The translations under genes and the position numbers were made by a program. Below the pieces are notes generated by a model. The model saw only the letters and a list, made by a program, of their open reading frames with translations, ran no database searches and was not told the origin of the DNA. 64,000 bases of DNA from contig QYRS01000011.1 of assembly GCA_006503535.1 (NCBI GenBank), positions 2,108,001 to 2,172,000 on the forward strand, given 5' to 3'. Positions 11,161-22,720 of this stretch are shown one piece after another. Origin of the DNA: Arthrinium phaeospermum. Lineage: Eukaryota > Ascomycota > Sordariomycetes > Amphisphaeriales > Apiosporaceae. Each line of letters begins with the position of its first letter. Position 1 is the first letter of the stretch.

Positions 11161-11862
11161 GATTGACTTGGGCAAGGAAGAGGGTAAACTCAGATGAGCT
11201 GATGTTGTGTGGAGGAGAAGATGGAACGGGGAGACATGGAATGAACCTGAAAAGATGGCAGGTGGGCGAGAAGGTCAAATGAGCTGTACGATTTCAGATT
11301 TTCTAATTTGTAGGAAGGGCAAGGTTTGTTTGCACACTGAATTGAATGCAGTCAATAGAAGTAGAAGCCCTGCCACTCACAATCACCTCAATATTCCAGC
11401 ACAGGCTCTTCAATGTACTTAACTACCCGCAAAGAGCTAATTTTTTCGATTGAATTCAATGTATCTCAAACAGCGCAGCATCCAAGGTTACTTATGCAAT
11501 CCAAGTTGGCACCAACATCTTTCACTTGTGCTCCCACCAGGAGCATTGACGAGCGTCAGTCCAGTAGAAAGGGCAATGTCACAATTATCTTTCCTCGGCT
11601 TACTGGATGAGATCGTATTCAAATACTATTAGGATTCGTAATGCAAGGCCCGGTTGAGGACAAAGACATTATCCATTAGACTCGCGATCCGTTTTCGTAC
11701 GTCACACTATCCCCTTTGTTTATTCGCGTAATTTTGTCATTATCTGTTGGACCATAGAAAATGACAACTAAATCAATGATCCACACGTTCTTGTGACATG
11801 AGTCTCCGTTTGGGTCGTGGCTCGATGGAATCACGGTCGGCGATATACTCAAGTTCCGTCGA
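11161..11862. other. Divergent intergenic region
   Basis: Promoter space for the minus-strand orphan gene and the plus-strand metallopeptidase/b5 gene. It is moderately AT-rich with no feature recognised. Confidence 0.4.
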
Positions 11863-14800
11863 ATGATGTCTGGCCAGGATGCAACACCGGCCAGGCCTTT
11901 ATCTCCATGGGCGAAGGAGTATGGATCTTCCTGGAAGGGCAGTGTCTTTCGCGATGGTGCAGACCACTCCTTGCTGAATCCAATCTTCCCCCGCCTGGAT
12001 CCCGTTTTATATGACGATCTACCAGGAGGGAATGATGTGGCCCAACCGGATCTCGATACGCTTCTATACAGTCAGCAAACACAGCTTGTAAGCCACCCGT
12101 CCAATGGGCATGAAAGTTTCTAACTTAGGTTCAAGACCGATCTCGGGGGCATCTATTCATACCAGCTCGGCCCGTTGAATGAAACTCTGGGCACTGTACG
12201 TGGTGGCCATTCCGCTAGATATGATCGCGCCAGGAACCGGGATCGTCATCGGGAGAAACTCCTCCAGGTGGACGAAGGAACTTGGTTCGAGTTTCTTAAT
12301 AGGCCTCATTGGTGGTACTTGGACGGGGATGTTCTCATCGACGAGAGGCTAGACGATCCCATCCGGCTTTGGGACCCTCAAAGGAGCGACCGGATCTGGA
12401 GCGAGCTGCGTATTGTTCTGGAGTTCTGCAACAGGACTTTGGTGAAGCTTTTAGAGGAGAGGGACCCCTGGTAAATAGCCTTCCTCTTCTTTTTGATAAT
12501 TCTTTTGGGGTTATGGTGCTCATCGTCCTTACTGTAGGCTTGACGCTTTGCTATTTGGAGAGCTCCAGTACTCTGACGGTACGCCAGTGCCGCTGTCGTC
12601 AAGTCACCCATCCACCTCGAGAAATGATCCCATCTACACTATCAAGTACCGGAACCCTGCCGAAATGCCTACTACACGTGACTACTATCGCCAAGCCGAA
12701 CAACGGCTGCTCTCGCTTTTGCCATTCCTCACATTCGGGTTTCGAGGTCGGTTTCAGCTCCCATCCATCCCAATCCTTCCTGAATCTTATGGCCTTGCTA
12801 ATTCAACATGGCCTACGAAGACGAAAACAGCTGTGGTGCTGTAGCGAATATGTTCCGTTCTTACCCTCGCGGCATGACTAGTTCACGTCAAGAGGAGCGT
12901 GATGATGGAACGATCCTGGTGCAACCTATGATCTGGCTTGACGTTGTAAGTTCACATACACCCACCGTCCACCTGTGGGCTACGCCAATCTTACGGATTA
13001 TTTAGACACCCATGCGCGTGCTGTTAGAGAGGGACCCCGAGCCGGCCGACGCCTCGGTAGCCCGCTTCGACCTCGCAGGCACTATTCTCCACGAACTTGC
13101 GCACGCCATATACCGGGCCCGCCGGCCGGACTACCAGTTGGATGAACTCTCGGGTGAGCCGTACATGGGAGAGGAGCAGATCCGCGAGTTAGGCCTGAGC
13201 TTTGCCAGTCACATATTCGAGGGCATACCGGTCGGTACCTCGCTGCCACAAGTGGGACCAGGGAAGGTCTGTGGGCGGGACATGACGGTTGGCACGAGAG
13301 ACTTCCCCAGCGCCGCCAGTTTCCAAGGCTACGAGCAGGAACCACGAGATGGATGGCACTATACCCCGTACGGCCAACAACAGAAAGATGCCCCTATATG
13401 GCTCGTGCTACCAGTCTTCTGCTCTGCAGTCTTTGAACAGAGCTACTGGGATAGTGTGGTGAGCAAGATAGGCACGAATGCGCTGAAACACGCGCGGTTC
13501 AGAGCATGGAACGGGGCGATTACTAGCATGCAGACGCGAGACGATACGTTTTTCAAAAGGCTGCGACAGATTTCAGGGGCGCTGAAGAAAAGGAAGCTGG
13601 AAGTAGAACAGAGATGGCCTATCAACCCGGATGATAAGGCTATATGGAGCAATAGTCTGTGGAGCTACGTTGCTATGAGGAGCGACATCGCTCTGTTCCG
13701 CCGACACCATTGTCGCCAGGATTTGAGGCTATGTCGAGAAGTCGCTCACAATCGAATCGACGTAACCCGTGTGAGATTGGAGAAGTTGGAGGAGACAAAG
13801 AAAGAGGACGACACGGAACAAGGCGCCAATTGGATATGCCTTGCGATAAGTTACCTGTATGGTCCTCACGCCCTCCTCATGCACATGCATCCCTTAATAT
13901 CCGCTTCCTTTCCTAGCGCTAACAGTCCGAAAGAATGTTAGCAAGTTTGCCCGCCGAACACCTCGAATATGGGGACACTTATGATAACAAGCCCCCGTCG
14001 CTATGGCGGAACCCTCAAAATGAAGCAGACGTCTTCGAGGATGATTGGGGACGAGCGTGGGATGCGAAGAACTATGAGGTCGAGTCTGCCGACGGCTACA
14101 CTGCGGAAGAGCTGACACACCCTGTTCAATACCTGGAAGTCGCCGAGAAACAAATCTTCACGAACCTCTCCGCGGCCCAGTCACTGCACGCGCCCTGGAT
14201 CGAGGCATGTCAGCAATCCTTCGCAGAACTCCGTCGCCTCCGCGGGCCTGGATCTGACCCCTTGTCTTGGGCCGAGTTCGGTTTTCAGGTCCCCGTCTTC
14301 GAACTCGACTCGGGGTTTGCGTCGCGTCCGGCGCCGTCGTGGCTGCCCAAACCTCAGGGGCCACAGCCGCGGTACAAACGGGTAGAAAGATTCCTCGCCC
14401 CGAGCGACGTCGCCGACGACGGGCTGGTGCTGGTCAGGACCGCCAATGCGCCGGGCTGGTCGTGCTACGAGGTGCCCCCTGTCCTTGGAAAGGAGGTGGA
14501 AAGTGTCGTGCAGCGGACGCTGGCTGGTAGGGCCCTGCCGGACGACGCGGAGGATCCGCGGGCGAGCGGGCTCCGCGCCAAGTTGAGAGCTTACCGGCGG
14601 CCGAGGGGGGCCTTGATGCCGTGGCTCAGGATAAGCGAGGTAGGCTCTTCATGATTGCTAGTGAGGCTTGCATTGGTATATGACTCAGCGTTACTAACGC
14701 CTCCTTTTCAGGTGGCCGAGTTCAACGGCACGCTAGCCATGCCTCTGTGGCGTGTGTACCAAGGGCGGGCTTATAATATAACCGGTACGTTATTCCTTGA

Positions 14801-16038
14801 GAGAATGCTAAATACTTTATTCAAAGTCTCATTCTCGGACAATTATATCTATTCATCTTAACATCTTCTCTTTAGATTTTCTCCAGAGTTACAAGGAAAG
14901 GGGCAAAGCACTACCACAGGCAGATATAAACACCGTTACCGAGTCTGAATCGATATATCTAGACGAAAAACAGCTGAGCCCAAAGCTTATGGGTTTATTA
15001 GAACCTTATATGTGTGCTTTTGTGAAGCCAGATCAATACGACAGCAACGCAGACTTCCACAAGTCAGGTCCTATACTCTTAACCGAGAAAGAGCTGGTGA
15101 CATACGATACCCCAGATACAGGTGCGTCGGATTCTCACAGCCACCCTACGAGAACCATTGGTCTTTTTAGTACCCTGTTAACTTTCCTGTCCTCCGGGGC
15201 TGCACAGGTGTCCTTGTAGCCTACAAGTCAAAGATTTACAATATAACGAGTAAGATATACTGTTTTCTTTTTTTCCAACTCCCATCAGGCACACTAACCC
15301 CCTTTTCCAATTTAGATTATTTTGATCACCATCCCATGCCGTACTCCGTCCTGGCGCAATGGGGCGGGCGCGACATCACCGAAGCGTTCGACCGAAATCA
15401 CGGCCAGCCGTTGACCGCGCTCGACATAGGCGACGCCAAGTGCACGATCGCCGAGGTGGGCCGCCTCGTGCCGACCCTGACATCCATTAGCAGAGTCCAG
15501 GTGGTACTCAATGGCTACGTGTTCGCGATCGATGATTTGAGCATTGTGGATGCTGTGCAGACGCGATGGGGAGGGAAAGTGGTGTCGCAAACGGACTGGG
15601 CTGGCGAGGCGGGGGAACTCTTCGATGTTCTATGGGCACGTCAGGCCGACGCGGCTTTGGCGAAGTACGAGCCGCGAAAGCCGGGTGGTATACTGGGGGG
15701 CCTCAATGTGAAGCGGTTTACAATGGCCGAGCTCGCCGAGCATGGGTTGGAAAGGCGCCCGAGCGGCCAGGATGCGTGGATTGCGGTGTATGAAGGCCAG
15801 CGTCGTATTGTTTACGATGTGTCAGGTAAGTGCAAAGAGTTGATACTCTCGGGTTGGGCAAAATGCTGACCAGCTTCATCTCGGCGGTATAGGTCCTATC
15901 CGCTATCCGGACTTCTTCCCTGACTGTCCGTGGAAGGCGCAGCAGTGGAAGGCGGTAGCGGGAGATATCACTCCTGACAGGGTCATAGGCGAGTGGCTAC
16001 GGGTAAACCTTGGGCATCGGAAGCTGGGCGAATTGTAG
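11863..16038 (+). CDS. HELAH zincin-like protein fused to cytochrome-b5-like modules
   Basis: Eleven exons: 11863-12087, 12136-12470, 12538-12746, 12821-12945, 13006-13856, 13934-14639, 14712-14784, 14876-15121, 15208-15249, 15316-15825 and 15893-16038. All phases close to give 1155 aa. The splice choices at 12088-12135 and 13857-13933 are the least certain. Residues 327-331 read HELAH, the HExxH zinc-peptidase motif. It is followed by GEEQIRELGLSF, which could supply the third ligand Glu. The last third contains three cytochrome-b5-like stretches: VAEFN..AYNITDF near 818; LTEKELVTY..KIYNITNYFDHHP..GGRDITEAFDRNHG near 905-1005; and MAELAEHG..RIVYDVSG near 1070-1110. Only the middle one keeps both candidate haem histidines. 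No signal peptide or membrane segment was seen. It may be a peptidase with redox or ligand-binding modules, or both parts may be catalytically dead. Confidence 0.7.
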
Positions 16039-16178
16039 AGTAACGATATGACTACTAGAACATTCCAAGCAAATAAATAATTATCTTTGAACATTCATTT
16101 GAATTCGAGAGAAAGTTACATCACTCAGATCAAGGTATACTACCAGGACCCCAATTACACAGATCGCTAATACTTCTA

Positions 16179-19100
16179 CTAAGCAGCGACCGCAGCAGCA
16201 AGCAACGGGGGAGCCACATACAAAACCCCAAACTGCTCCGCCGTCTTCTCCGGAATGGCAGCAATATCAGGCAATCCACCACCACCAGCAACAACATCCC
16301 ACCCAAGGGAACTCAGCCACAGACTCACAAACGTCTTCACGTCCGTCTCCTCCCACACCGGCTTTTTCCACTGGTCAAGCACGGCATCATACTGGTCGCA
16401 GATCGCCTTTTTCCTAACTTCGTCTTCCGGGTCGGGCGGTAGTTGGTCTTCCAGCGACGGCTGCGGGGCAAAGAGTTGCGCATTGGACACCTTGGGCTTC
16501 TCAAAGTGGCGTTCCGCGTCGAGTCCGACGAGAGTGGCGTCTGCGACGTCAAAAGCGGGGTAGGGGTCTGGGGATAGAATGGGCTTGGGGGCGGTTATGC
16601 GGAGACCCATCATCAAGGGGGTAGAACCCGACTTTTGGTCGAGGAGTGGACCTGTGTCTGCGCTGGGCAGGGATGGGTCGGTTTTTGATTGATCTGGATG
16701 GAATGTCAGTGCGTCTTGTATCTCATGAAAAAGGAAGGGGCAATGAAAGCCGAAGAAGATCGAAGGGGTGACTTACACTGCGCCCACAGTCCCGTCGGCA
16801 TAGCATTCCACACCATCTCCATCTGCCAATTCGTCTCGTCCTCGTTGACGCCATCCTGCGTATACTCGATAGTAAAGGTCGACGTCATCGGATCGCTCAG
16901 CAACATCGGCTTGCTATATATGTTCGGCGGTGTTGTGACTGATCCATCGGGCTTCTTGAACTCGACGGGCGCCGTGGTCTTGTTTCCAGCGGAATCGGTA
17001 CTCGTCACGAGCTGGACATGACTAACGGGCATTTTACATTCGGCGACAAAGCAGAAGAGACCGCCTTTCACGGACCATGATGCGTCTTTCGCCTTTTGAG
17101 GATTTTCGTCTGCGTTCAGGAGCCCCGAAGTGGCGACGAAGTTGTGAGCCTCGTTTGGAGGGCGGGGGGCTTCCGCCTTCTCTTGGTCTGGAGTGAGACC
17201 GGATGCCTGGCGCAGACTTGCGGGAAGGACAAGCAGGTAGAACGAGTACAAGTCGACGATTTCTTGGGTGCCCTGTGCGGCGCCAAAGTCGATGCTGAAG
17301 GAAGCAACCCACAGATCCACATGCACTGTTCCTGCGAGCGGCGGTCCCCACAGGGTGAGGTCGGCGCCGATCTCGACAGAGATGTGGGTGTGGATGAAGA
17401 GGAAGTCAATGTTGAAACTAACGCCCACGGCAATGCTGACATGGCCGATGAAGTGGAATGGCTTGTAGTTGATCAAAAAGTCGGCAAAGGCGTCAAACCA
17501 AGCTTCGATGGGTCCGGCGGAGAAACTGGCGTGAAGACGTGCTCCTGCCATGCACACCTTGGGAGTTACGGCGAAATAAGCCTTGCCTGAGATGCTGAGA
17601 TGAGCGCCCAAGCCCCAGCTGATGCCGAGACGTGGCGGGTTGGGCCAGCCGGGTGGTACAACCATGGCCTCATGGTAGCCTCCTAGAGTGAAGACGAAGT
17701 CGCCTACTCGGTTCTTGTCGGCGTGGGGGCCATCAAACCAGTACACGAGCGCCATGCCGCCAGTGAGATGACAGTCGGGTGCCAGAATGTAGGATCCTGG
17801 GGCAAGCTGGGCCTCGACCTTGAGCAGACCGTAATCCGGGTCGACTGTCAGAGACATGCCGAGCTCAACATGTGCGAGTTTGACAGGTGACTTGGCAGAA
17901 GGAACATCTGCCACTGCAACGGCGAAGATGGCGAACTTGACTGACCCATTGCCAAACTGCACCAAGACAACAGCATCAATGGAGACCATCTGGAACGCGT
18001 CGACCTTGAGACCCGCCGCGGCCCAGTATGTCTTGTTCGCGGGCGAGAACCAGCCTCCCTGGCCCGGGTCCGTCAACGTCTTCAGTGCATCGAGCGCGCT
18101 ATTGGCGTCTTTGAGACTGATGGGCGCCACTAGAGGGTACTTGACGACGTCTTCAATCGCTGGCATACGTGCCGACGAATTATACCCGAAGCCTCCGGTT
18201 AGGCCCGTGATGTCGGCAAAACCAAGCGACACCAGTGGGCCGTCGAGCTTGGCAAAAACGAAGACGGATGTATAGGGATCCTCTCCCGCTTTGCTGACTA
18301 CGCCGTAGAAGCCTGCCGCCATGAACTGGTAAGGGATGTAGCTGATAATGAGGCCACCCGCGTAGTACCTGACACCATCGGTGTTGCCGCGACGGATAAT
18401 GCCAGCGATGGTCAACGGGGGCTTATCAAAGGCTGCGGACAGACCATCGAGGTTGAAGCCGACCTTGACATCCTTAAGACTATCAAGCGTCTTGATCTCC
18501 AGGTCGATGCTAAATCCGAGCAAGGCGAATGCCAGCGGGCCGAGGTCGAAGTTGGCGTCCAAGATAACGCTCAGGGTCTGGCCCTTGTACTTGAGACCGA
18601 CGTTGCTGACTGACAGAGGACCAGATTTCTTCTTGAGAGGAGCATGAGCACTGGGATTGGTAGGACCTGATGTTTCCTCTCCGGCAGGTGTCTTCGGCTT
18701 GTCGTCGGCGGCATTGGTATCTGACGGCGTGTTTCCGCTGCTGGCAGCACTGTCGGCAGACTCTTCTACCTTCTTGCCTGAGCCCTTGAAGTCGTAACCC
18801 AGAATGCAAGACTTGGCGCCGGAAGAATCGACGGAAATTATACCAAAGTACGACCCCGCGGCCAGCATCAGGTCGGCCGGGTCCTGCGTCTTGAACTTGT
18901 CCGCAACCAATATCTCATCAGCGCCCTTGAACGGCTCGATACTGTTTAGTTGTTCCAAGTCACCACGTGTGAAGCCCGCCTGACGGGGCTCTGCCTTGGA
19001 TTCCTTGGGCTGAGGAGGAACCTTGTCCTGCGTCCAGATATAATACATATCATCCAGCGGCAACTTGAGGTCCCCGATGAAGTCGTCCACATGGATCGTC

Positions 19101-21626
19101 GGCAGTAGTGTCAGATCGACTTTGGCCCTGAAGAGACGTTTGGAAGGCGCGGTTGGCTCCCAGTCGCTGCTATGGATCTGCGCAAATGTGAAGCCCAACC
19201 CTCCAATATTGATTGACGCGATGAGATAGAAGAACTTGACGGGGGCTGGTTTCTTCTCATCTGAACTGCCTGCCTCTGCTGTTACGACTGCACCGGTAGC
19301 GTCTTTGTCATCCTTCGTCTTGGCAGGCGGCGTGTTGTTCCCAACCCGAAGCTCCAGAACATTCGCGCCCTCCTTTGCCATCAACTTCATATTGGCAACA
19401 AAGTCAGGCAAATCCAATTCTGCAGTATCATGAAGCATGGAATGAAGGACGTCACCCAACGTGGCTTCTTCGTCCTGGGGGTTCACCCATGCCCTAAAGT
19501 TCCATTCACTGCTCTTGTGCCAGAAGTCGAGGGTGAGTACGATCGATGCGATCCGGATGCTGCCTTTAATGGTGAACTCGCTGGCAGCAGCTGTCTTCCC
19601 CATCTTCGAGTACGTGTAAGTGACGTCCAGATGGTCGACGAGGATCGACTCGATCAACGGGATGACGTGCTTGCCAACATCCGGGTCGAAGAACTCGAGG
19701 AGGGAAGCTGCGTAGAGGTTTTCGAGTGTTGCGCGGAGCTCCCAGTTTCTCGAGTCGGCCTCAGAATCCGTCGGTGCTGTAACGCCAGTGTCCTGGCCGC
19801 TGGGGACAACAGCACCGGCATCTACAGGGGCAATACTTGGCTTGTCTGTGTTGTTATTCTTGATAGACGCGTTGTCCTTGCCCTTTGTGGACTTGTACTT
19901 CAGGGTACCAATCAGAGTTGCTGCGGTGTTCAGCTCACGTGGGGACGACGCGCTGGCGCTGAGCCCAGCGACAATTCCCAGCTCCAGCGAAAAGTCGGAT
20001 TTTGCTCCCCAGCTATATGATGCGTCCAGGCGGACCTCACCGAGGTAGGGCTGAGGAATGGTAGGTTTGTCAGTGTGGTCGGTAGACTTCTCGGCGGCCT
20101 TGATCGTTCCCCCGAGTGCGAAATCTGTCTGCGAAAGACTGAGATATGCCCGGGTGATTTGCGAGGGTATGGTGTCCGGTATACTGTCAATTGTGATTCC
20201 AGGGATGATGTACCGGAGGTCGATGACTTTGGCAGGTTCTGGCTGTGTCTCTGGAGTCAAGACCTCCCATTCTTCTAATAGAGGAGCGAGACTCCAGGGA
20301 GTTGGTGGGCCAAAGTCTGTATCCCCCGATGTCAGCACTTGTTACTTCCGTCCAGAACTCAAAGGAGGTGTCGGCGTGATAATCAGACTTACCATTCCAG
20401 AATGAGCCCCTGATGGTTCCTGCTCCACCATTACGTTTACTCCATGTGTATGAGAGGAGGAACGCGATCGGCGTGGTCACTTCTGGGGCTTGACCAAATG
20501 CCGTCGTCGATATCTCCACGTCGAGGCTGACGTAGTCTAGTATTGGACTAGACCCTTTGGTTGTATTGAGTCTGACAATCAATCGTCGCAGATGTATCCT
20601 CGAAGCGATGCCATCCTTTTTCAGAACGTCGTTCATGAAACTCTCGAGATCAGACGATACAAGACCGGCAAGCCACTTAATGATGGCGAGAAATCCTGCG
20701 GTTTTGAGATCGGTGGAGGCTGTCGACACCTCTGTAGTTGTCGAACTCTTTGCGGGCGTCTGAATCAGGAAAGTCAAGGTCATCGCCGTCTCTGAAATCT
20801 CAATGCCAGTGTTGAAGAAGACCTTTGGCGTAGTGGTATCTTCAGTCAAGATGGAACAGATGGTGGTGAACATGACATTACCAGCGCCAATTGCTTTCAT
20901 ACCATTAGTGGTCTCAGCAAGGGCCCAGTTCTGCTTGCAGATCACGTCGGCTGCCTCGACTGTGAGACCCTTGAGGACTCCACCAATCAGTGTCTGTAGC
21001 TCTAGTATAGCGTCGACTTTGAACTGGAGGCGGATAACAGTCTGCGGAGACGTGGTGGAGGGTGCAAACCAGACTGCATTGCGAGTACCGCCCTGCTGCT
21101 GGAGCGTCACAGAGAGACCAAGAAGGCTCTCTGGGACGAATTTGGTCATGCTGGGTATGCAGGCACAGTCGAAGAGGGCCGTCACGGTCGTTTTGATAGG
21201 AGCCATTGTCTTGGACAAGGCACATACAAGCCACTGGCCATTGGGAGCGAGACCTCCATCGGGCAGTTTTGAATTGCTCTCTGGGAAGGCGTTGTCGAGA
21301 TCCTCCGCGGTAGAGGTAAACCTCATCGACCATGGTGTTGCTAGATCGATCTGAAAGCTCTTGGGAGCGTGAGGAGTTTGGGCGTCAGGGAAAATGATGG
21401 ATACATCGGGCGTTGCGTCGATGCGCTTGAGCCATTTAATCATTTCATCATCAGTGTTGACTTGCGAGGTGTTGTTGGAGTCCGGTTTGCTTGTAAGAAT
21501 GAGAACTTGACCCGGGAGCAAAGCAACAAAATCGTCGAAAGGCGTGCCCTTCTGGAGAGTACTGATATCATCACCTGGCGATGGTGATTGCGTTGCACCA
21601 CTCGCGTAGAGTCTGTACTTCCCCAT
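16179..21626 (-). CDS. Giant DUF6603-type protein (1762 aa)
   Basis: Three exons: 21626-20393, 20316-16777 and 16693-16179, all phase 1, giving 1762 aa. The start is the first ATG, as the upstream in-frame codons are not ATG. Residues about 1280-1420 form the best-conserved-looking block (GDFVFTLGGYHEAM, PPRLGISWGLGAHLSI, YFAVTPKVCMAGARL, WFDAFADFLINYKPFHFIGH). I recognise this as the DUF6603 type, known from bacteria and fungi and without assigned function. Most of the protein is alternating hydrophobic/polar beta-strand-like sequence, resembling a very long beta-rich or lipid-transfer-like scaffold. Two low-complexity acidic linkers (near residues 555-600 and 930-985) separate modules. No signal peptide or transmembrane helix is evident. 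It is divergent from the next giant gene, which suggests co-regulation. Confidence 0.82.
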
Positions 21627-22720
21627 GTTTGGTGTTGGTGGTAACCTCAACTTGAACGAAGATAGGGGTAATAGAGATTCGGAGTGGCGAACTGTGCGGT
21701 GATGGTACCAGGCGTCATGAGTCGATGGGACATTTGACTGAATCCCGGGTATATCAGACTATGCACCTTCGTTAGCGACGAAGCACATCAATCTGTGCCT
21801 GGCTGGTGATGTTGGCGAGAAGAACTGTAACAAACAGGCTCTCACAGCTATTACTGGCTGTTCAGCGGTGCGCAGCGGCAGTGGGAGACATCCGCCTGCA
21901 AATCCAAGGACATACACATAACTGGCGGTATTTCCCGAACTTTGTTCAGTGTTAAGTGGCGTTCCACGATCAACCGTGATGGGTCGATGCGTGTATGCAG
22001 TGTCCAGGCTAGTTTGATGATGGCAAGTGAGCGTCTTCTAGGTTGGCCGCACAGAGCTGAGAGGTTGCAGCAGCATGCAGCCACAAAGTGAGTATGAGCT
22101 GTCATGTGGCTGGCTGAAATGGACAGGGTAAGAGTTTACGGCGGCAGAGACACTATGGAGTTGGCAGGCAGGGAGGGGTGTGTCGTTAGGAGATCTGATC
22201 ACTCACATATCCAACTCCAGAATAGCCAAAATGTACCGGTACATCCCACGCTTCACCCCACTTTTTGATAGGTGGCGGCATGTATTTAGTGCAGCATCGG
22301 GATCTAGACTGATACATCACGAACATAGCTGTGCATTAGCTAATGCACAGCTATTGCTTTTTGTCCAATGACCCGCACTTCATCGCCCCTGGCTGAACAG
22401 AAGCGAATGCGGCCCTCTCCTCGCCCCAGTACCTCCGTACCCAGATCAGTGTGAGGATTCGACAGTGCTCGAAGATCACAGGGTGCAGGCTGGGCAGCAT
22501 GGCAGGTAGCCAAAAACAAGTAACCGACATTATCCATTGCCAGTTCCGAGACTGGTATAACGGCATGCATCACGGTTACTAGACAAGTAAACATCCGTCA
22601 CCCCTACCTGTTCAGAAGATTTACACAATTGCTAGTATCAAGTAACATTCCGAATCTGGTCTGAGTGCTGCCAGACTGCCATTCTTTTCCAAGGAACAGA
22701 GCTCCAAGACGACTCGCATC
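21627..22720. promoter_or_regulatory. Shared divergent promoter of two giant genes
   Basis: 1094 bp between the ATGs of the 1762-aa (-) and 1480-aa (+) genes. No coding frame is convincing. It contains the 30-bp perfect palindrome listed separately. The plus-side leader ends in CAAGACGACTCGCATC just before the ATG. Confidence 0.6.
22325..22354. promoter_or_regulatory. Perfect 30-bp palindrome in divergent promoter
   Basis: The left arm is ATAGCTGTGCATTAG and the right arm is its exact reverse complement, with no spacer. It lies about 370 bp upstream of the plus-strand giant gene and about 700 bp upstream of the minus-strand one. It could bind a dimeric regulator of both genes, form a cruciform, or be an RNA hairpin if the leader extends this far. 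Confidence 0.75.
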
